A stretch of 64,000 nt of DNA from an uncultured Fibrobacter sp. GTDB taxonomy: Bacteria; Fibrobacterota; Fibrobacteria; Fibrobacterales; Fibrobacteraceae. Made by a program: the position numbers and the translations under genes. Position 1 is the stretch's first letter. The number at the start of each line of letters is the position of its first letter. The notes beneath the pieces were generated by a model that had not been told where the DNA came from, did no database searches, and worked only from the letters and a program-made list of their open reading frames with translations. The stretch covers positions 78,744 to 142,743 of the forward strand of contig CAMKLO010000002.1 of the NCBI GenBank assembly GCA_946413655.1, written 5' to 3'. Positions 46,728 through 55,565 of the stretch are shown here, in pieces.

Positions 46728-49700
46728 TTAAATTTTTCTCTTGAAACCGAATGTCTTGGTTTTGCTACCAGTAGCTTTATCGGCCTTGATTCCGACATTT
46801 TCGCATGTTTGGTTGTAGTCATTGTCGGATTTTTCAAATTTCGCAGCGCAGAAGGATTCTGCCGTGAAGTCGAATTTCGCGATGTAGGCTCCTGTACCAA
46901 TTTTATTGCCCTTTTTGGCGACGGGGGCTTCGTTGTCCTTGGCTACCCATTCCAGGTTGAGCTTGAGTATTCCGTTATCGACAAGGCCTCGCATGGATGT
47001 GAATTTTTCCTTCGGGATGTCTAGCTTATAAGTATTGACGTATTGCCCGAGATTGTCGTAAAGATCCATGACGACTTTTAGGCGGTAATCGTACATTGGC
47101 ATACCCTCGTGGGTCATGAAATTTGCTGAGGGCATTGTAATTTCAACTTCGAAATTCGGACCGGAACAGGCGTAGATCAATGTGTCGGCTTGACCCAGTA
47201 GAGTTCCATTTTCGTCGATGAAATTGTTCTTGCCGTTGACTATGGCCGATGTCACAAATGCTTCGTCCTTTAAAGATTCCGGACGGCCCATGTAAGCGTT
47301 TGTCTTGGGCGTTGCGACTGGGTTTGAAAGTGTCACCGTGAAGCGGATGTCGTCGTCACCTGTGACGCGGACCCATGGGTTCTCCTGTTGCGGGATGTTG
47401 CTGTTCTTGTCGATATAGGCGGATCCGATATTCTCCGGGACGAGCTTGATCATGTCACCCGCATGGACCACGTTGTCCTTTTCGTTATAGGTGAAGAGAT
47501 ACGTTTTCCCTGCACCCTGCGGCCTTTCGGGCGGAATGTAGTTGTCGCGTTCGCGGACGATGTACTTGCCCGTTTCGAGCATGGTGACGTTTTCGGAGAT
47601 GTTGACCGTGAGCAGGTTCTTGATCATGCGTGCGGAGGTGATGATTGGCGGGCATTTATCATAAAGCGTGTATGTCGTTTCGAAAAATCCGTTTGCGGCG
47701 CCTTTGAGTGGAGATACCATTCCGTTCCCGTCTTTTTCGCCGCTTGTAGAACCTCTTGGGTATGCGAGGTTGTCTGGAATATTGATTTCGATGATGCTGT
47801 AGGTGTTGGTGGAATCCTTTGTCGTCGAATCGGCAAGCATCACCTTGAACGGAGCTGAAACGGAATCGCGGATGGTCCAGTAATTTTCCTTAGGCTTGAT
47901 TATGCCGCCGGTGGTATCTGCCGTGGTCACGAACGTGCGCGTGATGCCCGGATCGCCCCAGACCGTCACGATGCTGTCGAAGATGTCCTTGGGCTTGAGC
48001 TTGCGTTCGAACATGATATAGACCTTGTCCGGAATGCCGTCGCCCTGAACGTCTATCATTTCTGCATGATATACGGGGACTGGGCGGCTGATGAGCGTTA
48101 TGGGCACGCTGGGCTTGCAACCGGTTGGGCTAATCGGATTGAAACTTTGATCGGTAATGGAAGTGCCTCCCGTTGATCTTGCACTAGCTTGTGCTCCTAT
48201 TGGGACGAGTGCGTTATTTGTATTACCGCTGATAACAAATGTCCAACTCTTTCCGTTGTTTGCTGTTGTTCCCTTCCCGACGACGGACGGTATGTCTGCA
48301 ACACCGGCAATGGCAAGTGGCCATTCACTTTGGGACGAGAGAATTACCGGTTCCGAGAAGGCTATCATGACGGTGTCGAGATCGCTGTTGTCGTTGTCGG
48401 ACTTTTCAAGAATGGAAACGCTTACGAGCGTGGGTGGGATTCCGTCTGTAATCTTCGTAGTTTCTGCATTGGGAGTCCCTTGGTCGGCAACGTATGTCGT
48501 AATCTTTCCAGAGGGGTTTGCGCTTGTCGGGACGAGGCTTGAGTCTATCGGGATGATGACCTCGTTCATGTCCGCGTACTTGGAGGCGACAAGCGGAACC
48601 TTGACGGTATCGCTCATGCCGTCAATAAAGAACTTGATACTGTCCAGCGTGTATCCGTCGGAGAGTTTGTTCGAGAAGGTTATCTTCAACTGGTCCACTT
48701 TGTTGTCGCAGTTGGTGTCTTCGGCGAGTACCGTCTGCGGCGATGGTATTTTGGATTCCGCATAGAAGGAGTACGTGGAAATATCGTCCTCGTCATCCGG
48801 GTCAGTATAAGTTATCTGGATAGTATCGCCTGCAAAGAACGAAATTTCTGAAGTCTGGTTCCTCGTTTCCTTGGAGTGGCTGATGGCTGTAATTGGACCC
48901 CCGATAAAGTGTCCCGGGTTGGTGGGGTCGGCTTTCAGGGTGACCTTGAGGACGTCGTTCTTTTTGTTGTTCGTGACAAGAATATCGAGATTTTGGGTTT
49001 GCGTTTTACCTTCTACTTTGTCCTTGTCCATCAAGTCGATGTAGAACGCCGTACCTTCGGGATTGGCAGGGCTTACAATCGGTTTGCCGTTGGCGTCCTT
49101 GACGACAAGTTGAGATTCTGTCGCTTTTTCTTTCGAGAAGTTCACGTAATAGTTCCTGTTTTCGAAAGCGCATCCGCCATTTTCGACACAGGTTTCACAG
49201 GTGGGATTCGGTCCTGCGAATACCGTGATATCCACTTTCTTGGAGCCGATGCTCATCTTGACCGGAATGTCGAGATTCCACATGTCCGTCGGGATGTCGT
49301 ACTTGGCGATGATGTTCTGTCCGTCCGCGTCCAGAATCCATTTGTCGAGACCGTCAAAGAACGCCATGCCGGTGATTTTTACGCCGTTCGCCCAGATTTT
49401 CGTGATGAATCCGCCTTCGCTGATGTGAGCCTTGCCGGTGACGTGGACGGTGCTGCTTTTCTGGTCGATATCGATATGGGAACCGTTGGAAACGTTGAAC
49501 GGGGGGTCGAGTACCATGTTGATTTTGTAGTTGGCTCTCTTGGTTTCCATTTCCTTTTTAGAAGGACTGTAACCCCAGATAAATTGGTCCTTGCGGTACA
49601 CAGATACGTAAGGATTCACGGGAGCTGCATCGAAGTCGCTGTCTCCTTCATCCTTGCTTATGCACGGCATGCCCGGATAATCCAATTCTTCGCCGTTTGC

Positions 49701-52700
49701 GCGGGAATGCGGCATCCAGCTCCAGTCGCCCGGATTTTCGGCCAAAGAGGTGGCTCCCGCAATATTGGTAGGAGAGTACCATTTGTTGCCTTCTTTGCAA
49801 TAAAGTTTCTTCTTTGGCGCTTCGTTCATCAAGTCCTTGTAAGGTGGATATGGACTGCGGTGGTCGAATCTCACGTCAAAGCGCAGGCGGCTCGAACTCT
49901 TGATGACTGTAGAACCCAAATTCAGCGGGAAGTACCATTGCCATGTTCCCGTCGCTTCGTCGTAGGTGTCTTCGATTTTGATGGGGTGGGCGTCGCGGAG
50001 GTTTCTTTCCAGTTCCTGTTTCGTAGCCTCTGTACATTCGCCACTGAAACCGGATTCGTCGTATGCGTTGCAGATGTCCGTACCCATTCCGATATCGGTG
50101 TCTATTTCGTCGGTTCCGCGCATGTAGAGGCGGATGGTCAGGCTGTCGAATGGTCGTCCTTCGTTGTTGAACACGTTGATGTTCAGCATGGACATGTCAG
50201 ACCAGTTGTATTGATATGTCTTTACGCTAAAGTTGTACCACGCTACAGGTGTCGTGAACTTGAGACGGTTGTTTTCGTCATCGACTGTAGTTTGCGCGCC
50301 GTTGCTCTCGACCATGAAATAGTACGTTGTCTTTTCCTTGAGACCGCCAATTTTCACGTAGTGGAACTGGGTGGGAATGCCGGAAATGTCTGCGTTGCCG
50401 GCTCCGGTATTGTACGCAAATTCGGTAGCGGTGGAGTGCGGTACGGTATCCCAATAGACTTTGGATTCGTATTCTCCGTTCGGGGTGTACCACATGATTT
50501 CGGCGCTATCCGCAGAAACGTTACAGACGGTGACGTTTGCGATTTCCGCGCTTTCGACGTTGCTTCTTGTCGTGAAAAAGTAAGGGGCTTGGGTGCTATC
50601 AACGCGGAACTTGGTCGTCACGTTTTCCGGCTTGTAGGCGTTTGCGCCCGTGACATAGAAGTAGTAGGTTGTGCCGGGTGTCAAGTCACGGAGTATTATG
50701 TCGTGTTGGATTCCGAGGGCTCCATCTGTTGCTGTCTGGTTGTACTCGCCTTCGGTTGTGCCGAAATGGATGACGGCCGTGCCGCGCTGGGTGAGGTTGA
50801 CGGTCACGATTGCCGAGTCCGCGCTTTTGTGGCGGATTTCTACGCTAATCTCTGGAGCAATCGTCTTGTCGAATTTGTGGGCGAGAATGCTCACTGTGCT
50901 TAAGAATGTAGCCGAAGCGTCAATGCAGACTTCGGATTTTTCGTAATCTTCCCAGCTTATGGATTTGGGTACCAGGGAGTTGCCCATACCGGGCTTTATT
51001 CCGCCAAGGAATGCGCCTGCAGGGACTTTGTACGGATAGGGGCTGCCAGCGACGTTTGTGCCTTCGGGGTTTGATGCGCGGTGGTGCGGGTGGGCGTCGT
51101 TCTTGTCGCCTACGCCATAGATAAACGAAATGTCCCACGGGTTAACGCCTAGCATGTAGTTTATTTGGTTGATGGCCAGCTGGTACATTTCGTCGGATTT
51201 CCAGTTCGGGGTCCCCATGATAGGGAGCGAAATTCCCTGTGCTTCGATGCTTTTTGCGACATCGACGTATGCCAACACATCGAACATGTTGCCGGCCTGG
51301 TAGCGGTTGTAAATCCATTCGCCTTGGGGGGAACCCATGTTGTACCAGTCTGCGTCATACCTGACGGTAGTCGGTTTCCACATGATACTTCCTGCGGGCA
51401 GCTCAATGGATGCGTTACCGCTTCCTTCCGACATGTCGCTGACATTGTAGATCAAGTTTGCTATACAGTCTTCGACGGCGTTTAACCATTCTTCTTCGGT
51501 TAGGCCATATTGGTTCATGGCCTTGCTCTTGTCGGCAAGGATGAGCTTGTATAAGGCATAAAGCGCAAACGTGTAGCTATTCGCCCAGCTTGTTGTCTTT
51601 ACGTTTTTCAAAAAGCCTTTGTCGTTGGTGACGAACCAACCGCCCTGGAAACAACCGGCGCAGTTTTCCATGTATTCCTGCGTAGGGGCGGTTTGTCCTT
51701 CATTGCCGATTTTTGCACCTGCTGTTACTAAATTCCTGGTGCGGATCATATCGTCGGCGTATTGCTTTTTGCCTGTCGCGTAGAGGAGTGCAACAGAAGC
51801 TAGCGCCAAGTCGTCGTAAAATTCGTTGTTCCCGTTGTACGCCTTGCTGGACCAGCCCGCGGCTTTGGTGTTGTTCTTGATATTTTTTCCGCCATCGTAG
51901 GTAGTTTTGCCTTGCGCCAAGGCTTTCGCCATGTCGTACATTTTTTCGGCGACCATCAAGCAGCTGTCGGCGAAGGCATCGAAGTCGGAGCCCAATTCCC
52001 TGTACATCTTGCTGAGAATGGCGAGGCCTGCAGCCGTTTCACCGCCGATGTTCGCCCCGATTTCGCCGAGGCGAACCATTCTAGAGGCTGGGCCTCCGCG
52101 GTCTTTCGCCGATGGGGAACCGTCTACAGGAAGATCGTCTTGATATTCCGGGCGTCCCCACCAACCGTGATCGGAGTCCTTGGTGCCGATAGAAAGGGCC
52201 ATGTCGTCGATAACGCCCTTTGCGCGGATAAAAGAACGGAGAATAAAGTCGGCTCCGTGCTTTGCTTCGCGGAGAACGTCCGGAATACCGTCGATGCCGC
52301 CTGCCGCGTGGTTGAATTTGTAATGGTCCACGTCTGCATCCGGATTTGTCGCGGCCATGACAGCGGCGGCCATGAATGCATACATCTGGGTTTGCGATTC
52401 TTTTAGGTGGTCGCCACAGTCGTAGTATCCGCCTTGGAGTGTTCCTGCGAGGGCGGCGTTGTAGGAATTTCTAATTTCTACTGCGTCTGTGACTGCGACT
52501 CCGCCGGCGCCATCTTTTGTGTGGCTGGCCGGGTGGAACCACGAATCGCCATAGCCGCTGCGGTTGATTCCGTAGAACTTGATGGCGGCGTCCTTTACCA
52601 TGGTATAAACCAGGTCGGATACAATGAATGTGCTTGAAATGTCGTTGCCTACCTTGATGCGGAGACGGGTATCGGTAGGGACTCCTTGCGGAACGTTACC

Positions 52701-53219
52701 GATCATGATATTACCGGATTGGCCGGTGATATCGACTCGATAGCGTTTCTGGTCGTTCGTGGCGGCGTTTGTGCCCGCGATAATGGTCCAGTCGGAGGAG
52801 GTCGTGCGGCCGGAAGGCTTGAGATTCCCTGTGATGGCCGGGGTAAATGACTTTCCGTTGACATCTACGATTTCAAAAGTCGTCGCATTACCGATAAAAT
52901 AGAATTGGCGTTCCTTGTCGCTTTCCAGATAGCCGGCCTGGTTCAAACGGATTGGCGACATGTGGTAATTGATGGCGTCTAGATAAGCTTGCTTCAGTGT
53001 ATCGACGATAAATGCGTTCGGGGCGTAAAAAGGAGTCGTCTTCTCGGGCAGCATGTTCTTTTTTTTAGTGACCGAGGTATCAAAGAAATTAAATACAGTC
53101 GTATCCCACGTTAACGGGAATGTAGGTCTAATCAAATCATAAGGAGTCGGTTGTTCTTGCTGCGCTACAGTTATTCCTACGGCAGCGCATAAAGCCCACA
53201 GATAGCTCTTGATTTTCAC
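46728..53219 (-). CDS. GH9 cellulase, multidomain secreted (tandem paralog 2)
   Basis: Signal peptide MKIKSYLWALCAAVGITVAQ; GGYYDCGDHLKESQTQMYAFM; GVGDKNDAHPHHRASNPEGTN; SEVCIDASATFL; extensive identity with the adjacent GH9 along the full length; tail GFKRKI. Confidence 0.93.
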   Translation of the reverse strand: MKIKSYLWALCAAVGITVAQQEQPTPYDLIRPTFPLTWDTTVFNFFDTSVTKKKNMLPEKTTPFYAPNAFIVDTLKQAYLDAINYHMSPIRLNQAGYLESDKERQFYFIGNATTFEIVDVNGKSFTPAITGNLKPSGRTTSSDWTIIAGTNAATNDQKRYRVDITGQSGNIMIGNVPQGVPTDTRLRIKVGNDISSTFIVSDLVYTMVKDAAIKFYGINRSGYGDSWFHPASHTKDGAGGVAVTDAVEIRNSYNAALAGTLQGGYYDCGDHLKESQTQMYAFMAAAVMAATNPDADVDHYKFNHAAGGIDGIPDVLREAKHGADFILRSFIRAKGVIDDMALSIGTKDSDHGWWGRPEYQDDLPVDGSPSAKDRGGPASRMVRLGEIGANIGGETAAGLAILSKMYRELGSDFDAFADSCLMVAEKMYDMAKALAQGKTTYDGGKNIKNNTKAAGWSSKAYNGNNEFYDDLALASVALLYATGKKQYADDMIRTRNLVTAGAKIGNEGQTAPTQEYMENCAGCFQGGWFVTNDKGFLKNVKTTSWANSYTFALYALYKLILADKSKAMNQYGLTEEEWLNAVEDCIANLIYNVSDMSEGSGNASIELPAGSIMWKPTTVRYDADWYNMGSPQGEWIYNRYQAGNMFDVLAYVDVAKSIEAQGISLPIMGTPNWKSDEMYQLAINQINYMLGVNPWDISFIYGVGDKNDAHPHHRASNPEGTNVAGSPYPYKVPAGAFLGGIKPGMGNSLVPKSISWEDYEKSEVCIDASATFLSTVSILAHKFDKTIAPEISVEIRHKSADSAIVTVNLTQRGTAVIHFGTTEGEYNQTATDGALGIQHDIILRDLTPGTTYYFYVTGANAYKPENVTTKFRVDSTQAPYFFTTRSNVESAEIANVTVCNVSADSAEIMWYTPNGEYESKVYWDTVPHSTATEFAYNTGAGNADISGIPTQFHYVKIGGLKEKTTYYFMVESNGAQTTVDDENNRLKFTTPVAWYNFSVKTYQYNWSDMSMLNINVFNNEGRPFDSLTIRLYMRGTDEIDTDIGMGTDICNAYDESGFSGECTEATKQELERNLRDAHPIKIEDTYDEATGTWQWYFPLNLGSTVIKSSSRLRFDVRFDHRSPYPPYKDLMNEAPKKKLYCKEGNKWYSPTNIAGATSLAENPGDWSWMPHSRANGEELDYPGMPCISKDEGDSDFDAAPVNPYVSVYRKDQFIWGYSPSKKEMETKRANYKINMVLDPPFNVSNGSHIDIDQKSSTVHVTGKAHISEGGFITKIWANGVKITGMAFFDGLDKWILDADGQNIIAKYDIPTDMWNLDIPVKMSIGSKKVDITVFAGPNPTCETCVENGGCAFENRNYYVNFSKEKATESQLVVKDANGKPIVSPANPEGTAFYIDLMDKDKVEGKTQTQNLDILVTNNKKNDVLKVTLKADPTNPGHFIGGPITAISHSKETRNQTSEISFFAGDTIQITYTDPDDEDDISTYSFYAESKIPSPQTVLAEDTNCDNKVDQLKITFSNKLSDGYTLDSIKFFIDGMSDTVKVPLVASKYADMNEVIIPIDSSLVPTSANPSGKITTYVADQGTPNAETTKITDGIPPTLVSVSILEKSDNDNSDLDTVMIAFSEPVILSSQSEWPLAIAGVADIPSVVGKGTTANNGKSWTFVISGNTNNALVPIGAQASARSTGGTSITDQSFNPISPTGCKPSVPITLISRPVPVYHAEMIDVQGDGIPDKVYIMFERKLKPKDIFDSIVTVWGDPGITRTFVTTADTTGGIIKPKENYWTIRDSVSAPFKVMLADSTTKDSTNTYSIIEINIPDNLAYPRGSTSGEKDGNGMVSPLKGAANGFFETTYTLYDKCPPIITSARMIKNLLTVNISENVTMLETGKYIVRERDNYIPPERPQGAGKTYLFTYNEKDNVVHAGDMIKLVPENIGSAYIDKNSNIPQQENPWVRVTGDDDIRFTVTLSNPVATPKTNAYMGRPESLKDEAFVTSAIVNGKNNFIDENGTLLGQADTLIYACSGPNFEVEITMPSANFMTHEGMPMYDYRLKVVMDLYDNLGQYVNTYKLDIPKEKFTSMRGLVDNGILKLNLEWVAKDNEAPVAKKGNKIGTGAYIAKFDFTAESFCAAKFEKSDNDYNQTCENVGIKADKATGSKTKTFGFKRKI

Positions 53220-53241
53220 GATTCCTCCTTAATGTAAAAAC

Positions 53242-53261
53242 GGGCAAAACATGTTTTGCCC
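53242..53261 (-). promoter_or_regulatory. perfect 20-bp palindromic leader hairpin plus T-tract upstream of GH9 paralog 2
   Basis: GGGCAAAACATGTTTTGCCC followed on the minus strand by GTTTTTAC; AAGGAGG RBS just downstream. Confidence 0.7.
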
Positions 53262-53437
53262 TCTAACAGTATTGTCTTGATTATGAAAATAAGTTATTTA
53301 ATGCTGAAATGCATTAGAATAATTTTATTTCTGTTCTCAAGTCGTTCCCTGATTTATGCAAATTTTTCCCCTTGTGACTATTTGTGCGAAATACTGGATA
53401 CTTTGTTGTAATACATGCTAAATTAGTTTTTTTGACT

Positions 53438-53648
53438 TTTAGTATGTAAAAATCGAAGAAAAAACATCAAAAAAATGCCGAAATCATTCTTTATAAGCAT
53501 TTTTTTGAAAAAAATACCCTAAAACCTCTCATTTTTAGGATAAATTTACATACTAAACTTTATAAAACGTCTTTTAAATATGTAACATACAAAATAACAA
53601 ATGGCTGATTACATATCAAAATGCCCCAAAAGAGCCTTTAGTATGTAA
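53438..53648. promoter_or_regulatory. three perfect copies of TTTAGTATGTAA
   Basis: 53438-53449 (+), 53546-53557 (inverted), 53637-53648 (+), in a roughly 550-bp AT-rich non-coding region. Confidence 0.6.
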
Positions 53649-53710
53649 GGAAATTCGTAGCGAATTTATTTGTTGTTACTTTGTTTAAACTGTAAGGACT
53701 GTGCAAAATA

Positions 53711-53735
53711 AAAGACCGTCGCATGGACGGTCTTT
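53711..53735 (-). terminator. intrinsic terminator of the Ala-rich repeat gene
   Basis: AAAGACCGTC-GCATG-GACGGTCTTT with TTTTATTTT on the minus strand. Confidence 0.85.
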
Positions 53736-53766
53736 AAATTTTCAATGAAGCGTTCAATAGCGCTTA

Positions 53767-55011
53767 TTAGTCCCCAGTGAAGATGATCACGAGAACAGAG
53801 GCAATGAATGCTGCGGAAACTGCGATGAATTCCCACGGATTGTCCATGACGGCGGACTTGGCGGTGCCAGCGGTTTCGTCTTCGACTCTCTTCTGTTCTT
53901 CTTCGGCCTTGGCCTTGGCTTCAGCTTCGGCAGCCTTCTTTTCTTCTTCGGCCTTGGCGAGAGCGGCGGTATCTACCGGGGCTTCGGTCTTGGCTTCGAG
54001 AACTTCAGTGGCTTCAGCGGCTTGAGCCTGGGCTTCGGCTGCCTGAGTCTGGACTGTGGCCTTTGTGGAATCGACTACGCCCTGAGCTTGAGCCTGAGCG
54101 GCGTCAACAGTGGCTGTTGCCTGATTCTGTGCAGCAGCGGCTTGGGCCTGTGCATTTTCGACAGTCTGAGTTGCGGTGGCAGATGCCTGAATGGCCTGAA
54201 CCTTGGCGCCATCGACGGTTGCGGTGGCTTGAGCCTGAGCGTTAGCGGCAGCATCAGTAGCTTGGGCCTTAGCGGCGTCAGCTGTGGCGACAGCGTCAGA
54301 AGCCTGAGCCTTGGCGGCATCGACAGCTCCAGTAGCTTGGGCCTGAGCGTTAGCCGCGGCGTCCGTTGCTTGGGTCTTGGCGGCGGTTGCTGCGTCTGTA
54401 GCCTGAGTCTTGGCAGCGGCTGCGGCGCTTACGGCCTTAGTCTTTGCAGCAGTGGCCTTGGATTTAGCAGCAGTAGCCTTGCCCTTGGCGGCGGTTGCTG
54501 CGCCAGTGGCCTTGCCCTTTGCGGCAGCGGCGGCGTCAGTGGCCTGGGTCTTAGCAGCGGCAGCAGCGTCTGTTGCCTGCGTTGCTTGAGCCTTAGCGGC
54601 AGAAGCGGCATCGGTTGCCTGAGTCTTTGCGGCAGCGGCGGCGTCAGTAGCCTGGGTCTTAGCAGCGGCAGCAGCGTCTGTTGCCTGCGTTGCTTGAGCC
54701 TTAGCGGCAGAAGCGGCATCGGTTGCCTGAGTCTTTGCGGCAGCGGCGGCGTCAGTAGCTTGGGTCTTTGCAGCGGCAGCGGCGTCCGTGGCCTTTGTTG
54801 CCTGAGCCTTCGCTGCAGCTGTGGCGTCCGTTGCCTGAGTCTTTGCGGCGTTCTTGGCTTCTGCGGCCTTTGCTTCTGCAGCAGCCGGAGCGTCAGCAGC
54901 TTTTTCTACCTTGGCGGTAGCTGTTTTCGTAGCTTCTGTGGCGCTTTTAAGGGATGGAAAAGCAAAAACCATCGATGCCGAAATCATCGTGGCAAGCAGA
55001 ATTTTTTTCAT
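53767..55011 (-). CDS. secreted Ala/Thr/Lys/Gln-rich helical repeat protein with C-terminal TM segment
   Basis: Signal peptide MKKILLATMISASMVFA; repeated AKTQATDAAAA-type hendecads; C-terminal hydrophobic EFIAVSAAFIASVLVIIF. Confidence 0.85.
   Translation of the reverse strand: MKKILLATMISASMVFAFPSLKSATEATKTATAKVEKAADAPAAAEAKAAEAKNAAKTQATDATAAAKAQATKATDAAAAAKTQATDAAAAAKTQATDAASAAKAQATQATDAAAAAKTQATDAAAAAKTQATDAASAAKAQATQATDAAAAAKTQATDAAAAAKGKATGAATAAKGKATAAKSKATAAKTKAVSAAAAAKTQATDAATAAKTQATDAAANAQAQATGAVDAAKAQASDAVATADAAKAQATDAAANAQAQATATVDGAKVQAIQASATATQTVENAQAQAAAAQNQATATVDAAQAQAQGVVDSTKATVQTQAAEAQAQAAEATEVLEAKTEAPVDTAALAKAEEEKKAAEAEAKAKAEEEQKRVEDETAGTAKSAVMDNPWEFIAVSAAFIASVLVIIFTGD
54543..54758. 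repeat. two apparently identical 108-bp tandem units in the Ala-rich gene
   Basis: Unit CCTGGGTCTTAGCAGCGGCAGCAGCG... starts at 54543 and 54651; 36 aa = 11+11+14. Confidence 0.85.
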
Positions 55012-55159
55012 TATTCAATCCTCTTGGAAAAAGAAGTTTTTGTTTTTGTTATCAAAAATAATACATCTTGTGTGATTTTGGTCATAGAAAAAGGAAAAAG
55101 GTCAAAAAAAATGGCAAAAATGGGGGATGATGTGTAGAATTTTGGCGATAGATGGAACT

Positions 55160-55264
55160 TTTAGAGCTTTGAACTTAGATTTTAGAGCTTAGAATATTGC
55201 TTTCTGTCTAAGTCCTATCGGTTAAGTTCTACCAACTATATTTTACTAACTGCACCGAAGGTGC
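55160..55264. repeat. 7-bp-period array with degenerate opposing arm plus terminal hairpin (locus G)
   Basis: TTTAGAG|CTTTGAA|CTTAGAT|TTTAGAG|CTTAGAA (55160-55194); TCTAAGT...GTTAAGT... opposing; GCACC-GAA-GGTGC at 55252-55264. Confidence 0.65.
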
Positions 55265-55445
55265 CTTAATCACAAAATTAGACGAATGAACAAACTTTCG
55301 GCCCTACAGACGATAAGTGAAAGAATTATCTTTACCACTGTAGATAACGAAATCAATATGTCTTCCCCCGCGAAGGCGGAGACCTCCTTATTAAAGAAAA
55401 AAGAGATCGCCGAACAAGTCGGGGATGACTGCAGAGGCTCATGCT

Positions 55446-55550
55446 TCTAACTACTAACCACTAACCACAGGATTAGACGAAAGAAATAAGAATGGAAAGC
55501 GATGTTTTGCATGTGCAAACACTCTCGTCTTTTGTCTCTCGTCTCTCGTC
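55446..55550. repeat. two further 7-bp-period arrays (loci H, I)
   Basis: TCTAACT|ACTAACC|ACTAACC (55446-55466); TCTCGTC|TTTTGTC|TCTCGTC|TCTCGTC (55523-55550). Confidence 0.8.
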
Positions 55551-55565
55551 TAAAACAAGGATACT

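Noticed and set aside
48876-50903. 675-aa antisense ORF over GH9 paralog 2 (also 41707-43056 over paralog 1)
   Set aside because: Mirror of strongly biased GH9 codons; the parallel occurrence in the paralog follows from DNA homology, not selection.
54022-55137. 371-aa Ser/Leu/Gly/Cys-rich antisense ORF opposite the Ala-rich gene
   Set aside because: Low-complexity translation of the repeat on the opposite strand; the sense ORF has a signal peptide, TM segment and terminator.
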